64,000 bases of DNA. Origin: MKSF01 sp037190225. Lineage in GTDB: Bacteria > Bacteroidota > Bacteroidia > Chitinophagales > Chitinophagaceae. Numbering within the stretch: position 1 is the stretch's first letter; each line of letters begins with the position of its first letter. The translations under genes and the position numbers were made by a program. The stretch lies in contig JBBCJL010000001.1 of NCBI GenBank assembly GCA_037190225.1, forward strand, positions 62,001 through 126,000. Direction: 5' to 3'. Shown here piece after piece: positions 40,531 through 47,728 of this stretch. The notes under the pieces are model-generated. The model did not search any database. It had not been told where the DNA came from and was given only the letters and a program-made list of their open reading frames with translations.

Positions 40531-40531
40531 T
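40456..40531. repeat. Direct repeat, copy 2 (ssrA terminator region)
   Basis: This contains the ssrA terminator AAACGGGATAAT / ATTATCCCGTTT (40498-40527) and the downstream TTGTATATCAG block. The partner copy is at 38577-38654. Confidence 0.8.
40498..40527 (-). terminator. ssrA terminator
   Basis: A 12-bp perfect stem with TCTCA-type loop, followed on the minus strand by TTTTTATTTTTA. It starts 3 bases after the tmRNA 3' end. Confidence 0.88.
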
Positions 40532-40904
40532 GGAGCCGGCGAGAATCGAACTCGCGTCCAAACACCGATCAAAAAAGTCTTCTACATGCTTATCTCTTCT
40601 ATTGGTTGTCGGCAGTAAACAGGAAAAGAGCAAACCGATCTACCGCTTAGCTGTATAGGTCTTATGTTGTTCGCACAGCCTGAAACAACAGCATTCCAAC
40701 TTGTTTGATGATGTCGGCGGCGGAATTGGGTGTTGGAACTACCCGTTCACGCGGCCTAAACGACGTCCTAATCCTGGATTAGGCAGCCATAGCAAACTCT
40801 TCGTTGCCAGTTAAAATTTGAGCATTCAGATTAAAGTGCTAATTACACAACGCACTGCATGCTTACACAATCCCTCTCTGATGCTGTCAAAACCAGGCGG
40901 CCCC
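40531..40904 (-). ncRNA. ssrA: Transfer-messenger RNA (tmRNA)
   Basis: The minus-strand 5' end GGGGCCG (40904-40898) pairs with the 3' end CGGCTCC, forming the tRNA-like acceptor stem. The T-arm is GGACGCGAGTTCGATTCTCG. The discriminator A is at 40531 and CCA is not encoded. The mRNA-like part encodes a tag ending GNEEFAMAA, with its TAA stop at 40781-40779, followed by a C/G-rich pseudoknot region. tmRNA with SmpB rescues stalled ribosomes and tags the nascent chain for proteolysis. Size is 374 bases, normal for the phylum. A TAACTTTG -7 box lies upstream. The exact resume codon is not certain. Confidence 0.95.
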
Positions 40905-40932
40905 TGATTTGTCCAGGATTGCTTTACTATTG

Positions 40933-40940
40933 CAAAGTTA
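40933..40940 (-). promoter_or_regulatory. ssrA promoter, -7 TAACTTTG
   Basis: Exact TAnnTTTG match on the minus strand, 29 bases before the mature tmRNA 5' end, which leaves a short precursor leader for RNase P removal. Confidence 0.6.
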
Positions 40941-40948
40941 CGACAATA

Positions 40949-41317
40949 TTATACAATTTTAAAATCTGCCGTATATTTTAACACGACTCCGCCACCCGCA
41001 TCGGTCCAGCTGACCTGCACGTTTTCCATGCTGTCTGCAGGACGGATGCTGATCTGCAGCTCCGGGGTCTTTTCCGGGTTGACGGGCTGCAGGAACTTTA
41101 CCTGTCCCGTACGGTGCATCAGGAGCCGGCTCCCGGTTGCCTTCTCCAGCAGCTCCTGGCTGATCTGCAGCATGCAGACACCGGGCAGCACCGGCCGGCC
41201 GGGGAAATGTCCTTTGAAAATATCATGAGCGGGCTGCAGGCGGATGACGGCAGTGATGGCAGTATCCTCCCGGCGGAAAGCTATTAATGTATAAAGTCCT
41301 TTGTCTTCCAGAAACAT
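40949..41317 (-). CDS. FabZ-like hot-dog 3-hydroxyacyl-ACP dehydratase
   Basis: This encodes 122 residues. The active-site segment 'HDIFKGHFPGRPVLPGVCMLQISQEL' matches FabZ/FabA-type dehydratases (His in GHFPG and the following helix), although the general acid position needs an alignment. The protein is shorter than FabZ (about 145). It starts three bases after the upstream lipoprotein gene. The set LolA-lipoprotein-dehydratase recalls the accessory genes of aryl polyene/flexirubin clusters, where such dehydratases act on ACP-bound polyenes. No ketosynthase is in the window, so the pathway assignment stays open. Confidence 0.72.
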   Translation of the reverse strand: MFLEDKGLYTLIAFRREDTAITAVIRLQPAHDIFKGHFPGRPVLPGVCMLQISQELLEKATGSRLLMHRTGQVKFLQPVNPEKTPELQISIRPADSMENVQVSWTDAGGGVVLKYTADFKIV

Positions 41318-41320
41318 AGT

Positions 41321-41956
41321 TTAATCGTTAGAGGGTATGGTTTTCAGTCTGATCCCGAAATTGGCCTTGTGGTGGGTGATGGTAAGGTCGGAAGGCAGGC
41401 CGGATAAAGGCATGCCTGCAGGTATAATAAAGCTGACCACTTTCCGCTCCTTTTCATCCAGGATGTAAATGTTCTTTTTATCCTCTTTCCCGGTCTCGTA
41501 CACAACGTTCCCTTTCAGCAGCCGGGTACGGACCAGTGTGCGGTCGCTGTTGATCTGCGCTGCAGAGAAGTTGAGCCGGAACAATACTTCAAAATCCTTA
41601 CGGAGCGTTTTGATCAGCGGCTCCTTATTCATCCGCTCCTGTATCTGCACCACCCGGAACATACCTGCCGTGTCCCACTCAAAATCAAAGAAGGTAAAGC
41701 CTATCTCGTTCTGGAAGACCACTCTTTTGCTGCCGTCTTCCATCTCCTTGACCAGCAGCAGCCCGGAAAAGCTGTATTTCCTGATCCCGGCGCTTCCGTT
41801 GATCTGGCAGCTGTACAGGTGGCGTGTGAAGGCGGCCGGCTCTAAATGATAAGGCTGCCAGTTGCGGTCCTGTATGACGTACCTGCCGCCGGAGCAGCCG
41901 GCCAGCAGTAAGCAGCATATTAAGATAAGGCTACCTGGTTTTAAATAATTGATCAT
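41321..41956 (-). CDS. Lipoprotein in a LolA-dehydratase operon
   Basis: This encodes 211 residues with lipobox LAGC (Cys at about residue 21) and a beta-rich mature part ('KYSFSGLLLVKEMEDGSKRVVFQNEIGFTFFDFEWD', 'NIYILDEKERKVVSFIIP'). Its first 26 bases overlap the end of the LolA-type gene, and its end is three bases before the dehydratase start, so the three genes form one tight operon. The fold resembles LolB/LolA-like lipid carriers, which would fit a role in moving a lipidic product to the outer membrane. No family name is secure. Confidence 0.65.
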   Translation of the reverse strand: MINYLKPGSLILICCLLLAGCSGGRYVIQDRNWQPYHLEPAAFTRHLYSCQINGSAGIRKYSFSGLLLVKEMEDGSKRVVFQNEIGFTFFDFEWDTAGMFRVVQIQERMNKEPLIKTLRKDFEVLFRLNFSAAQINSDRTLVRTRLLKGNVVYETGKEDKKNIYILDEKERKVVSFIIPAGMPLSGLPSDLTITHHKANFGIRLKTIPSND

Positions 41957-42566
41957 TCAGCCCGGTATTAGCTTTTACATTGGTATATTTCATATCGGTA
42001 ATATCACCGTTCAGCTCTGTAATGACCATTTTATTGATATACAGGTTATCCAGGTTGAAATAAACATCTATTTTTTTGAACATGGACTTCAGGTCATCGT
42101 TATTGGGTATCATCTCTATATGGTATTCCCTGCTGTTTTTGGATACGCTTATCCTGAAATCGCTGTTGGTAAAGATATTCCCGCTCATGCAGTCCACCAT
42201 TACCTTGTTGATGGATTGCAGGGACTTGCTGTTACGGGTATTCATGGAGGTCTTCTTGCCATAATTGTCCGTAATGCTCATCTGCCCGTTGTTAAGTATG
42301 ACCAGGTAGTTATAGGGCGATTGATAATCTATCCTTACCTTATTGTCTTTTTTATAATAGAACCTGCCGTTGGAGACGATGTTCTCTTTCAGCAGCTTCA
42401 TCTGCTTGGTCTGTGTAAAGTTGCTTTCCAGGCTCTGTGTATGGGCCATTTTGTCGGCAAACTGCTTTTTGACCCCGCTGATATCAGAGACCGGCGTATA
42501 GCCGCTCTGGGACCACCCGGTAAAAGTAATCATTATGAATGCCAGAAGGCTGAGCAATTGTTTCAT
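41931..42566 (-). CDS. LolA-like outer-membrane lipid/lipoprotein carrier 1
   Basis: This encodes 211 residues with a signal peptide (about 1-20). The body follows the LolA pattern: 'LESNFTQTKQMKLLKENIVSNGRFYYKKDNKVRIDYQSPYNYLVILNNGQMSI', then 'INKMVITELNGDITDMKYTNVKANTGLNDQLF'. LolA carries lipid-modified cargo through the periplasm in a hydrophobic cup. The overlap with a lipoprotein gene and linkage to a dehydratase suggest a specialised carrier, as in aryl polyene clusters, rather than the housekeeping LolA. The second LolA-type gene just upstream (42657-43298) is a better housekeeping candidate. Confidence 0.8.
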   Translation of the reverse strand: MKQLLSLLAFIMITFTGWSQSGYTPVSDISGVKKQFADKMAHTQSLESNFTQTKQMKLLKENIVSNGRFYYKKDNKVRIDYQSPYNYLVILNNGQMSITDNYGKKTSMNTRNSKSLQSINKVMVDCMSGNIFTNSDFRISVSKNSREYHIEMIPNNDDLKSMFKKIDVYFNLDNLYINKMVITELNGDITDMKYTNVKANTGLNDQLFKTR

Positions 42567-42656
42567 AGCGTAAAATTATAAACAATCCGTTATAAAAAAC
42601 AGGAGAGCCCCGTAATGAATTACAGGCTCTCCTTGTATTTATGGTAGTGTGTGTAC

Positions 42657-43298
42657 TTATCTCAGATCGATCACTTCCACACCAGGGTGCTTTTGGGGAT
42701 CGAAAGTGAACTCGGAATCAGCGATGCCCGGATTTTCCACCAGGCTGTTCACTGTGTACTCGATCACGTTGCCGGTCTTCTCGAATACCTTACCGCCTAC
42801 GATGCTTTTCTTGGTCTTATCCACGTAGAGGTTGATCTTGCTGAAGCCGCCGGCTGCTTTGGGGGTCAGCTCTATGGTATAGGAGGACTTACCGTTGTAG
42901 GTAGTCTCTCCCGCGAGCTTATAATTATACTCCTTATCGTAGGAACCGCTGAACAGCTTGGCAGGCGAAAAGCTGGAATTGGCGTTGTACTTGTCGATCT
43001 GCACTTCGTTGGCGCTTTTATTATAGGTCCAGATGCTTTTGGCATCGGTAATGATCGTCTGGCTTTTCAGCGTCACTTTATATTTGGAGCCTTTTAATGC
43101 GAGATTACCCTTTACCGCCTCTCCTGCCTTACCTGATGCGGTAGTGTATTTCAGGACAAAATCACCTTTCAGCGACTTCAGCTTACCATATTTGCTGCTG
43201 ACATCCTGCATGATCTTTTTAGCATCCTGTGCCTGGACGGCAGTTACGGAAAATAAGGATAAGGCTGCCAGTAATGTGGCCGAAATTATTTTTTTCAT
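42657..43298 (-). CDS. LolA-family outer-membrane lipoprotein carrier 2
   Basis: This encodes 213 residues from the ATG at 43298, where a clear signal peptide begins (MKKIISATLLAALSLFS...VQAQ); the frame extends upstream to 43433 without support. LolA features: 'KLKSLKGDFVLKYTTASGK', 'NLALKGSKYKVTLKSQTIITDAKSIWTYNKSANEVQIDKY', 'SYTIELTPKA' and 'IEYTVNSLVENPGIADSEFTFDPQKHPGVEVIDLR' at the end, typical of Bacteroidota LolA. It probably delivers lipoproteins from the inner to the outer membrane. A TAATTTTG -7 box lies 30 bases upstream (43328-43335). Confidence 0.85.
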   Translation of the reverse strand: MKKIISATLLAALSLFSVTAVQAQDAKKIMQDVSSKYGKLKSLKGDFVLKYTTASGKAGEAVKGNLALKGSKYKVTLKSQTIITDAKSIWTYNKSANEVQIDKYNANSSFSPAKLFSGSYDKEYNYKLAGETTYNGKSSYTIELTPKAAGGFSKINLYVDKTKKSIVGGKVFEKTGNVIEYTVNSLVENPGIADSEFTFDPQKHPGVEVIDLR

Positions 43299-43327
43299 TG
43301 TTCTTGTTTTAGGTGTTATATTGATAA

Positions 43328-43335
43328 CAAAATTA
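43328..43335 (-). promoter_or_regulatory. Promoter box of lolA-type gene 2, TAATTTTG
   Basis: Exact TAnnTTTG match on the minus strand, about 30 bases upstream of the start codon. No clear -33 element. Confidence 0.4.
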
Positions 43336-43453
43336 ATACCAACTGGTTGTAAAAAAAATGATAATAAGATACCAGCTCGTAAAGTTAAATAGTTAGAAGG
43401 AATGTGCTGCCAAAAGTTTAATACGGAAGGCAAATTTGACGTTAAAATTCTGG

Positions 43454-43482
43454 TTGTTATTGCCTGATAAACCCTATATTTG
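43454..43482 (+). promoter_or_regulatory. Promoter of the composite glycosyltransferase gene
   Basis: TTG (43454-43456), 18-base spacer, TATATTTG (43475-43482). It lies about 45 bases before the ATG at 43527. Confidence 0.6.
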
Positions 43483-43526
43483 TTTTTTGATAAGTTCCGG
43501 AGCTGCCATAGCCCGAAGTGTTCCCA

Positions 43527-45488
43527 ATGATGATCTCCAAACAGGTGTCCGTTATTATAGTAAGCTACAATGTCCAGGATTTTTTGGATCTGTGCCTGGA
43601 TGCGGTGCTGAAAGCCACCCGTAACACAGATGCGGAAATATTTGTGGTGGACAATGCCTCATCGGACGGCTCCGTATCACTGGTCAGGTCAAAATATCCC
43701 GGTGTACGCCTCATTGCGAATAAGGATAACGTGGGCTTTTCCAAAGCCAATAACCAGGCGCTGCGCGAATCCTGCGGCAGGTTTGTACACTTTCTGAATC
43801 CCGATACGATCATCCCGGAGGATTTTTATGCCAGGTGCCTGGCCTATATGGAGCAGCATCCCGATACCGGCGCATTGGGTCCCCGTATTATAGATGCTGA
43901 CGGGCAATACGCGCCCGATTCCAAAAAATCCTTTCCCTCTTTCTGGGTCTCCGTGGCCAAGGTAGTGGGCTTTTCACGCCTGTTCCCGGATTCGGTGTTT
44001 TTCAATAAATACTATGCTGCCCATATCGGGGAGTGGGAAACGGCGCAGGTGGATATACTTTCCGGCTGCTGCCTGCTGGTCAGTAAGGAAAACCTGGTAC
44101 AGTCGGGGGGCGGCTTTGATGAGGCTTATTTCATGTATTGCGAGGATGTGGATATGTGCCACCGGCTGAACCTGGCGGGATTCCGGAACATCTACTTCCC
44201 GGAAGTGACCATTGTGCATTACAAGGGGGAGAGCACGCGGAAGCTGACCTACTCTTATATGAAAGTGTTTTACAATGCTCATGCGCTCTTCGTTAAGAAA
44301 TATTATCCGGCGGGACTGGGAGCGCTGTTCAACCTGGCGCTGAAAATGGTGCTGGGCCTGAGGAATGTATTCAACGTGGTAAAATACCTGCTGGCTATCC
44401 TGAAGATCTATATCCTGGATGCGCTGATCATCATCGGTTCCTTATTGCTGTTCCGCTACTACTGGTTCGGCTATGTGTACAGCCAGGAGCATGCCTCGGC
44501 CGTATTTATCAAGACCATTCCCGTTTATCTGGCGCTATGGATGGGCAGCCTTTTCCTGAACGGCGCCTATGATAAGCCTTACAGCCTGTTCCGTACGGGG
44601 CGGGGGATGATGTGGGGCACTTTGCTGGTGCTGGCTATTTACGGCCTCTTCCCTTTTGAGCTGCGGCAATCCAGGGGCGTGGTGGTATTCAGCGGTCTTT
44701 TGTCTACCATTATATTATTATTATCCAGGACCTTCTTTGCGCAGCTGGGCGTTATCGACCTGGTTCCGAGGGGAAAGAACGACTTCCAGGCTGTCATAGC
44801 AGGCGGGAAGGATGAGTATGCGGCTATCCGCAGGCAGCTCCAGAAAGGACAGTACCGCCTGAATATCGTGGGACGGATTTTTGATAAGCCGGAAGCGGCG
44901 GGTGATGAAAACTATATCGGGACCGTTGATAATATTGTTCAGATACAGCATATGCTGGCCATCAACGAGATCGTCTTCAGCGCGCGGCATCTTTCCTATC
45001 GTACCATCATTGACCTGATGCAGGCATGTAAAGATAAATGCACCTATAAGATCATTCCGGAGGACAGCCCTTATGTGATCAGCAGCCAGAGCCGCCAGAA
45101 CTTCGCGGACGCTTACGGGCTCTATAATATCAATATAGGAACGGCCAGCAGCAAAAGAAATAAAAGGATAGTGGATATCCTGCTCAGCCTGGCTACCTTT
45201 TTCCTGTTCCCGCTGTGGCTGGTAAAGAGAAAATCAGGGCTCCTGGGCGAGGCCTGGCAGGTATTGCTGAACCGGAAGACCTGGGTAGGTTATAGCGCGG
45301 AGCTGCATGCGGAAGACCGGAATTTACCGAGGCTGAAAGAGGGTGTTTTCCCGCCCTATATCCTGCATGAGAACGGCAATGTTCCGGAGCATATCCGTGA
45401 AAAGATCGACTATAAATATGCGAGGGAATATGGTGTGCTGGATGACCTCCAGTTCTATATGAAAAACGTATTTTTTTATAAAAAATAG
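43527..45488 (+). CDS. Composite glycosyltransferase: GT2 domain plus membrane and sugar-transferase-like parts
   Basis: This encodes 653 residues from the ATG at 43527 (another ATG follows directly; a GTG at 43518 is also in frame). Residues about 5-270 are a GT2 rhamnosyltransferase-like domain: 'VSVIIVSYNVQDFLDLCLDAVLK', 'VVDNASSDGS', 'FLNPDTIIP' and 'MYCEDVDMCHRL'. Membrane helices follow (about 270-405). Residues about 410-545 resemble the nucleotide-binding-like N-terminal domain of polyprenyl glycosylphosphotransferases ('QAVIAGGKDEYAAIRRQL', 'GTVDNI'). The end has one more membrane segment ('RIVDILLSLATFFLFPLWLV') like the anchor of WbaP-type enzymes, but no catalytic sugar-transferase core. 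It may transfer a sugar and act as a membrane scaffold in surface glycan synthesis. Confidence 0.8.
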   Translation: MMISKQVSVIIVSYNVQDFLDLCLDAVLKATRNTDAEIFVVDNASSDGSVSLVRSKYPGVRLIANKDNVGFSKANNQALRESCGRFVHFLNPDTIIPEDFYARCLAYMEQHPDTGALGPRIIDADGQYAPDSKKSFPSFWVSVAKVVGFSRLFPDSVFFNKYYAAHIGEWETAQVDILSGCCLLVSKENLVQSGGGFDEAYFMYCEDVDMCHRLNLAGFRNIYFPEVTIVHYKGESTRKLTYSYMKVFYNAHALFVKKYYPAGLGALFNLALKMVLGLRNVFNVVKYLLAILKIYILDALIIIGSLLLFRYYWFGYVYSQEHASAVFIKTIPVYLALWMGSLFLNGAYDKPYSLFRTGRGMMWGTLLVLAIYGLFPFELRQSRGVVVFSGLLSTIILLLSRTFFAQLGVIDLVPRGKNDFQAVIAGGKDEYAAIRRQLQKGQYRLNIVGRIFDKPEAAGDENYIGTVDNIVQIQHMLAINEIVFSARHLSYRTIIDLMQACKDKCTYKIIPEDSPYVISSQSRQNFADAYGLYNINIGTASSKRNKRIVDILLSLATFFLFPLWLVKRKSGLLGEAWQVLLNRKTWVGYSAELHAEDRNLPRLKEGVFPPYILHENGNVPEHIREKIDYKYAREYGVLDDLQFYMKNVFFYKK

Positions 45489-45498
45489 TCCGGAAAAT

Positions 45499-45530
45499 TT
45501 GGGAATTCAATTTTTTAATAATTATCTTTG
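45499..45530 (+). promoter_or_regulatory. Promoter of the tRNA-Asn pair
   Basis: TTG (45499-45501), 21-base spacer, TATCTTTG (45523-45530): a full Bacteroidota consensus about 31 bases before the first tRNA. Confidence 0.75.
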
Positions 45531-45560
45531 CATCCCAATCCGTTAAAGGGTTGTGCATAA

Positions 45561-45634
45561 TCTTCCTTAGCTCAGTTGGTTAGAGCACCTGACTGTTAAT
45601 CAGGGGGTCGTTGGTTCAAGTCCAACAGGGAGAG
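45561..45634 (+). tRNA. tRNA-Asn(GTT), copy 1
   Basis: This is a 74-base cloverleaf: acceptor TCTTCCT / AGGGAGA with one U-G pair, D-arm TAGCTCAGTTGGTTAGAGCA, anticodon stem CCTGA / TCAGG with loop containing GTT, T-arm GTTGGTTCAAGTCCAAC and discriminator G. CCA is not encoded. It differs from copy 2 by one base in the acceptor stem. Confidence 0.96.
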
Positions 45635-45672
45635 CGAAAGTTGGATCAGGCAACTATAAAAGCTGGTAATAA

Positions 45673-45746
45673 TCTTCCTTAGCTCAGTTGGTTAGAGCAC
45701 CTGACTGTTAATCAGGGGGTCGTTGGTTCAAGTCCAACAGGAAGAG
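45673..45746 (+). tRNA. tRNA-Asn(GTT), copy 2
   Basis: Identical to copy 1 except for the 3' acceptor strand AGGAAGA, which restores a fully Watson-Crick stem. It lies 38 bases downstream and is transcribed from the same promoter. CCA is not encoded. Confidence 0.96.
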
Positions 45747-45747
45747 C

Positions 45748-45783
45748 AAAAAGAGACTTCAGCAATGAGGTCTCTTTTTTTAT
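45748..45783 (+). terminator. Terminator of the tRNA-Asn operon
   Basis: AAAAAGAGAC pairs with GTCTCTTTTT (10 bp, 12-base loop) and the T-run continues to 45781. Confidence 0.88.
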
Positions 45784-46045
45784 TGCCCTGTTTTTTCTAC
45801 AACCGTGCTCTTTTTTTAAACGGCATTAATGGGGCAAGCCGGGAGGAATAGAGGATTGTCCGGAATAACAGTTTGTCATTTCGGTTGTAGCGTAAAGATC
45901 TCAAAGGGGAAAATATTCAGGAACCTCTTTTTTGTCCTGCAGGATATGGTCACCTTACTGATAGCTGCTTTTGTTGCAACTTTTTGCTGCTATCATCCGC
46001 GTATTTCCATAAATGGAGTAACTTGCAAACGTTTAATTTTAAAAA

Positions 46046-47413
46046 ATGGGTGTAAAGTTCAAGCTTACCGTTGTAAATTTCCTGGAATTCTTTGTATGGG
46101 GCGCCTGGCTGATCACCATTGCCAATTACTGGTTCGGTACCAGGCAATGGGATGTATCGCAGTTCGGGATCATCTTTTCCACTATGGGCATCGCCTCCAT
46201 ATTCATGCCTACGCTTACCGGCATCATCGCGGACCGCTGGATCAATGCGGAAAAGCTGTTTGGCATATTACATATTGCTTACGGTATCTTACTCTTCGCC
46301 CTGACACTGGTGGATGACCCGGGTGTCTTTTTCTGGGTGCTGTTGCTGGCCATGTGCTGCTATATGCCCACCATTGCCCTGAACAACGCGATCTCCTATA
46401 CCATCCTTAAAAATAATAATTTCGATGTGGTCAGGGTCTTTCCGCCTATCCGTGTATTCGGAACGGTCGGCTTTATCGTGGCCATGTGGCTTACCAACCT
46501 GACCGGTAATAAGGCCACGGCCTACCAGTTCTACATTGCAGGTGCCGCCGCCATAGCGCTGGGCATCATGGCGTTCGGCCTGCCCAAATGCCCTCCGCAG
46601 AAAAATATCGACCCTCACGCCAGGTGGACCGAGCAGCTGGGGCTGCACGCCTTCAGGCTCTTCAAAAACTATAAGATGGCGCTGTTCTTTATCTTTTCGA
46701 TGTTTTTGGGGGCCGCGCTGCAGCTTACCAATGCCTATGGCGACCTGTACCTGGATGAGTTCAAATTCTTCCCCCGCTTTGCGGACTCCGTTGTGGTGAA
46801 GCGTTCCACGCTTATTATGTCTATTTCCCAGATATCGGAGACCGTCTTTATCCTGGCCATCCCTTTTTTCCTGAACCGGATGGGTATCAAGAAAGTGATG
46901 CTGATCAGTATGCTGGCCTGGGTATTCAGGTTTGCCCTGCTGGGACTGGGTGACCCTGGAACGGGCCTCTGGATGATCATCGTTTCCTGTATTGTATATG
47001 GTATGGCGTTCGATTTCTTTAATATCTCCGGCTCCCTGTTCGTGGAGACCAGCACGCCCCCTGCTATCCGGTCTTCTGCGCAGGGCCTGTTCATGATGAT
47101 GTCTAACGGGTTTGGCGCCATTATAGGCAGCTATACCTCCGGCAAAATGATAGATGCCTATTTTACCCACGCTTTCAGGGATGAGCAAAGCCTGGCCGCC
47201 TATCTCCGGACAGAGACGGGCAATCCGCACCTGCGGGAGCTGATCGCTGAAAGGGGTATCCATATAGATGCGAACGGGTTGTTTGATGGCATTATCGCTA
47301 TGAAGGACTGGCCGAACATCTGGTATGCCTTTGCTGCGTACGCCCTGGTAATTGCAGTGCTCTTTGCCGTTATGTTCCGGCATAAGCACGAGCCTGAGCA
47401 GTTGTCTGTATAA
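46046..47413 (+). CDS. NupG-like nucleoside:H+ symporter (MFS)
   Basis: This encodes 455 residues with about 12 membrane helices. The N-terminus 'KFKLTVVNFLEFFVWGAWLITIANYWFG' and 'FGIIFSTMGIASIFMPTLTGIIADRW' match the nucleoside/xanthosine permease (NupG/XapB) family, as do 'RVFGTVGFIVAMW' and 'SAQGLFMMMSNGFGAIIGSY'. It should import purine or pyrimidine nucleosides with protons. A perfect 19-bp hairpin follows the gene. Nucleoside use would fit deoC about 6 kb away, but the two are not linked. Confidence 0.85.
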   Translation: MGVKFKLTVVNFLEFFVWGAWLITIANYWFGTRQWDVSQFGIIFSTMGIASIFMPTLTGIIADRWINAEKLFGILHIAYGILLFALTLVDDPGVFFWVLLLAMCCYMPTIALNNAISYTILKNNNFDVVRVFPPIRVFGTVGFIVAMWLTNLTGNKATAYQFYIAGAAAIALGIMAFGLPKCPPQKNIDPHARWTEQLGLHAFRLFKNYKMALFFIFSMFLGAALQLTNAYGDLYLDEFKFFPRFADSVVVKRSTLIMSISQISETVFILAIPFFLNRMGIKKVMLISMLAWVFRFALLGLGDPGTGLWMIIVSCIVYGMAFDFFNISGSLFVETSTPPAIRSSAQGLFMMMSNGFGAIIGSYTSGKMIDAYFTHAFRDEQSLAAYLRTETGNPHLRELIAERGIHIDANGLFDGIIAMKDWPNIWYAFAAYALVIAVLFAVMFRHKHEPEQLSV

Positions 47414-47450
47414 ATGACCGGTCTCTGCCCGGCGTTGGAGTATATCATAT

Positions 47451-47493
47451 TAACAGCAATGCCTGCCGATCTCATCGGCAGGCATTGCTGTTA
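47451..47493. terminator. Hairpin after the nucleoside transporter gene
   Basis: TAACAGCAATGCCTGCCGA (47451-47469) pairs perfectly over 19 bp with 47475-47493, with a TCTCA loop. No T-tract follows on either strand, so it may act as an mRNA 3' stabiliser or a bidirectional stop. Confidence 0.7.
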
Positions 47494-47683
47494 CATTGCT
47501 GGTTTCCCGGACGGGAGGAGCAGGGAAGCGTACTAAGCGTCTGTTACCGTACGTCAGGCTCCTGCGGTGCAGCATCTGCAATAGCAGGTAGTAGCTTACA
47601 GGTACTGTTACCAGGCTTAGCCGTGTCGAAACAGATTCCCTGTATTTTGCTATAGGTTGCCTGTTGTTCCTAAAACGGCAAAA

Positions 47684-47701
47684 GCAACCTGGAAAGGTTG
47701 C
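47684..47701 (-). terminator. Weak terminator after the M13 peptidase gene
   Basis: On the minus strand GCAACC-TTTCCA-GGTTGC is followed by TTTT. It lies about 28 bases past the stop codon. Confidence 0.5.
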
Positions 47702-47728
47702 CTGCCATATGTAAACATTAAGCAAAAA

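Noticed and set aside
38577..40531. Genomic island with att sites at ssrA
   Set aside because: The repeats do not include the tRNA-like 3' end, the segment is only 1.9 kb, and there is no integrase; kept only as a duplication of the terminator region.
45561..45746. Tandem tRNA-Asn genes as an unusual duplication
   Set aside because: Two adjacent copies of one tRNA under a shared promoter are common; the single acceptor-stem difference is a normal wobble pair.
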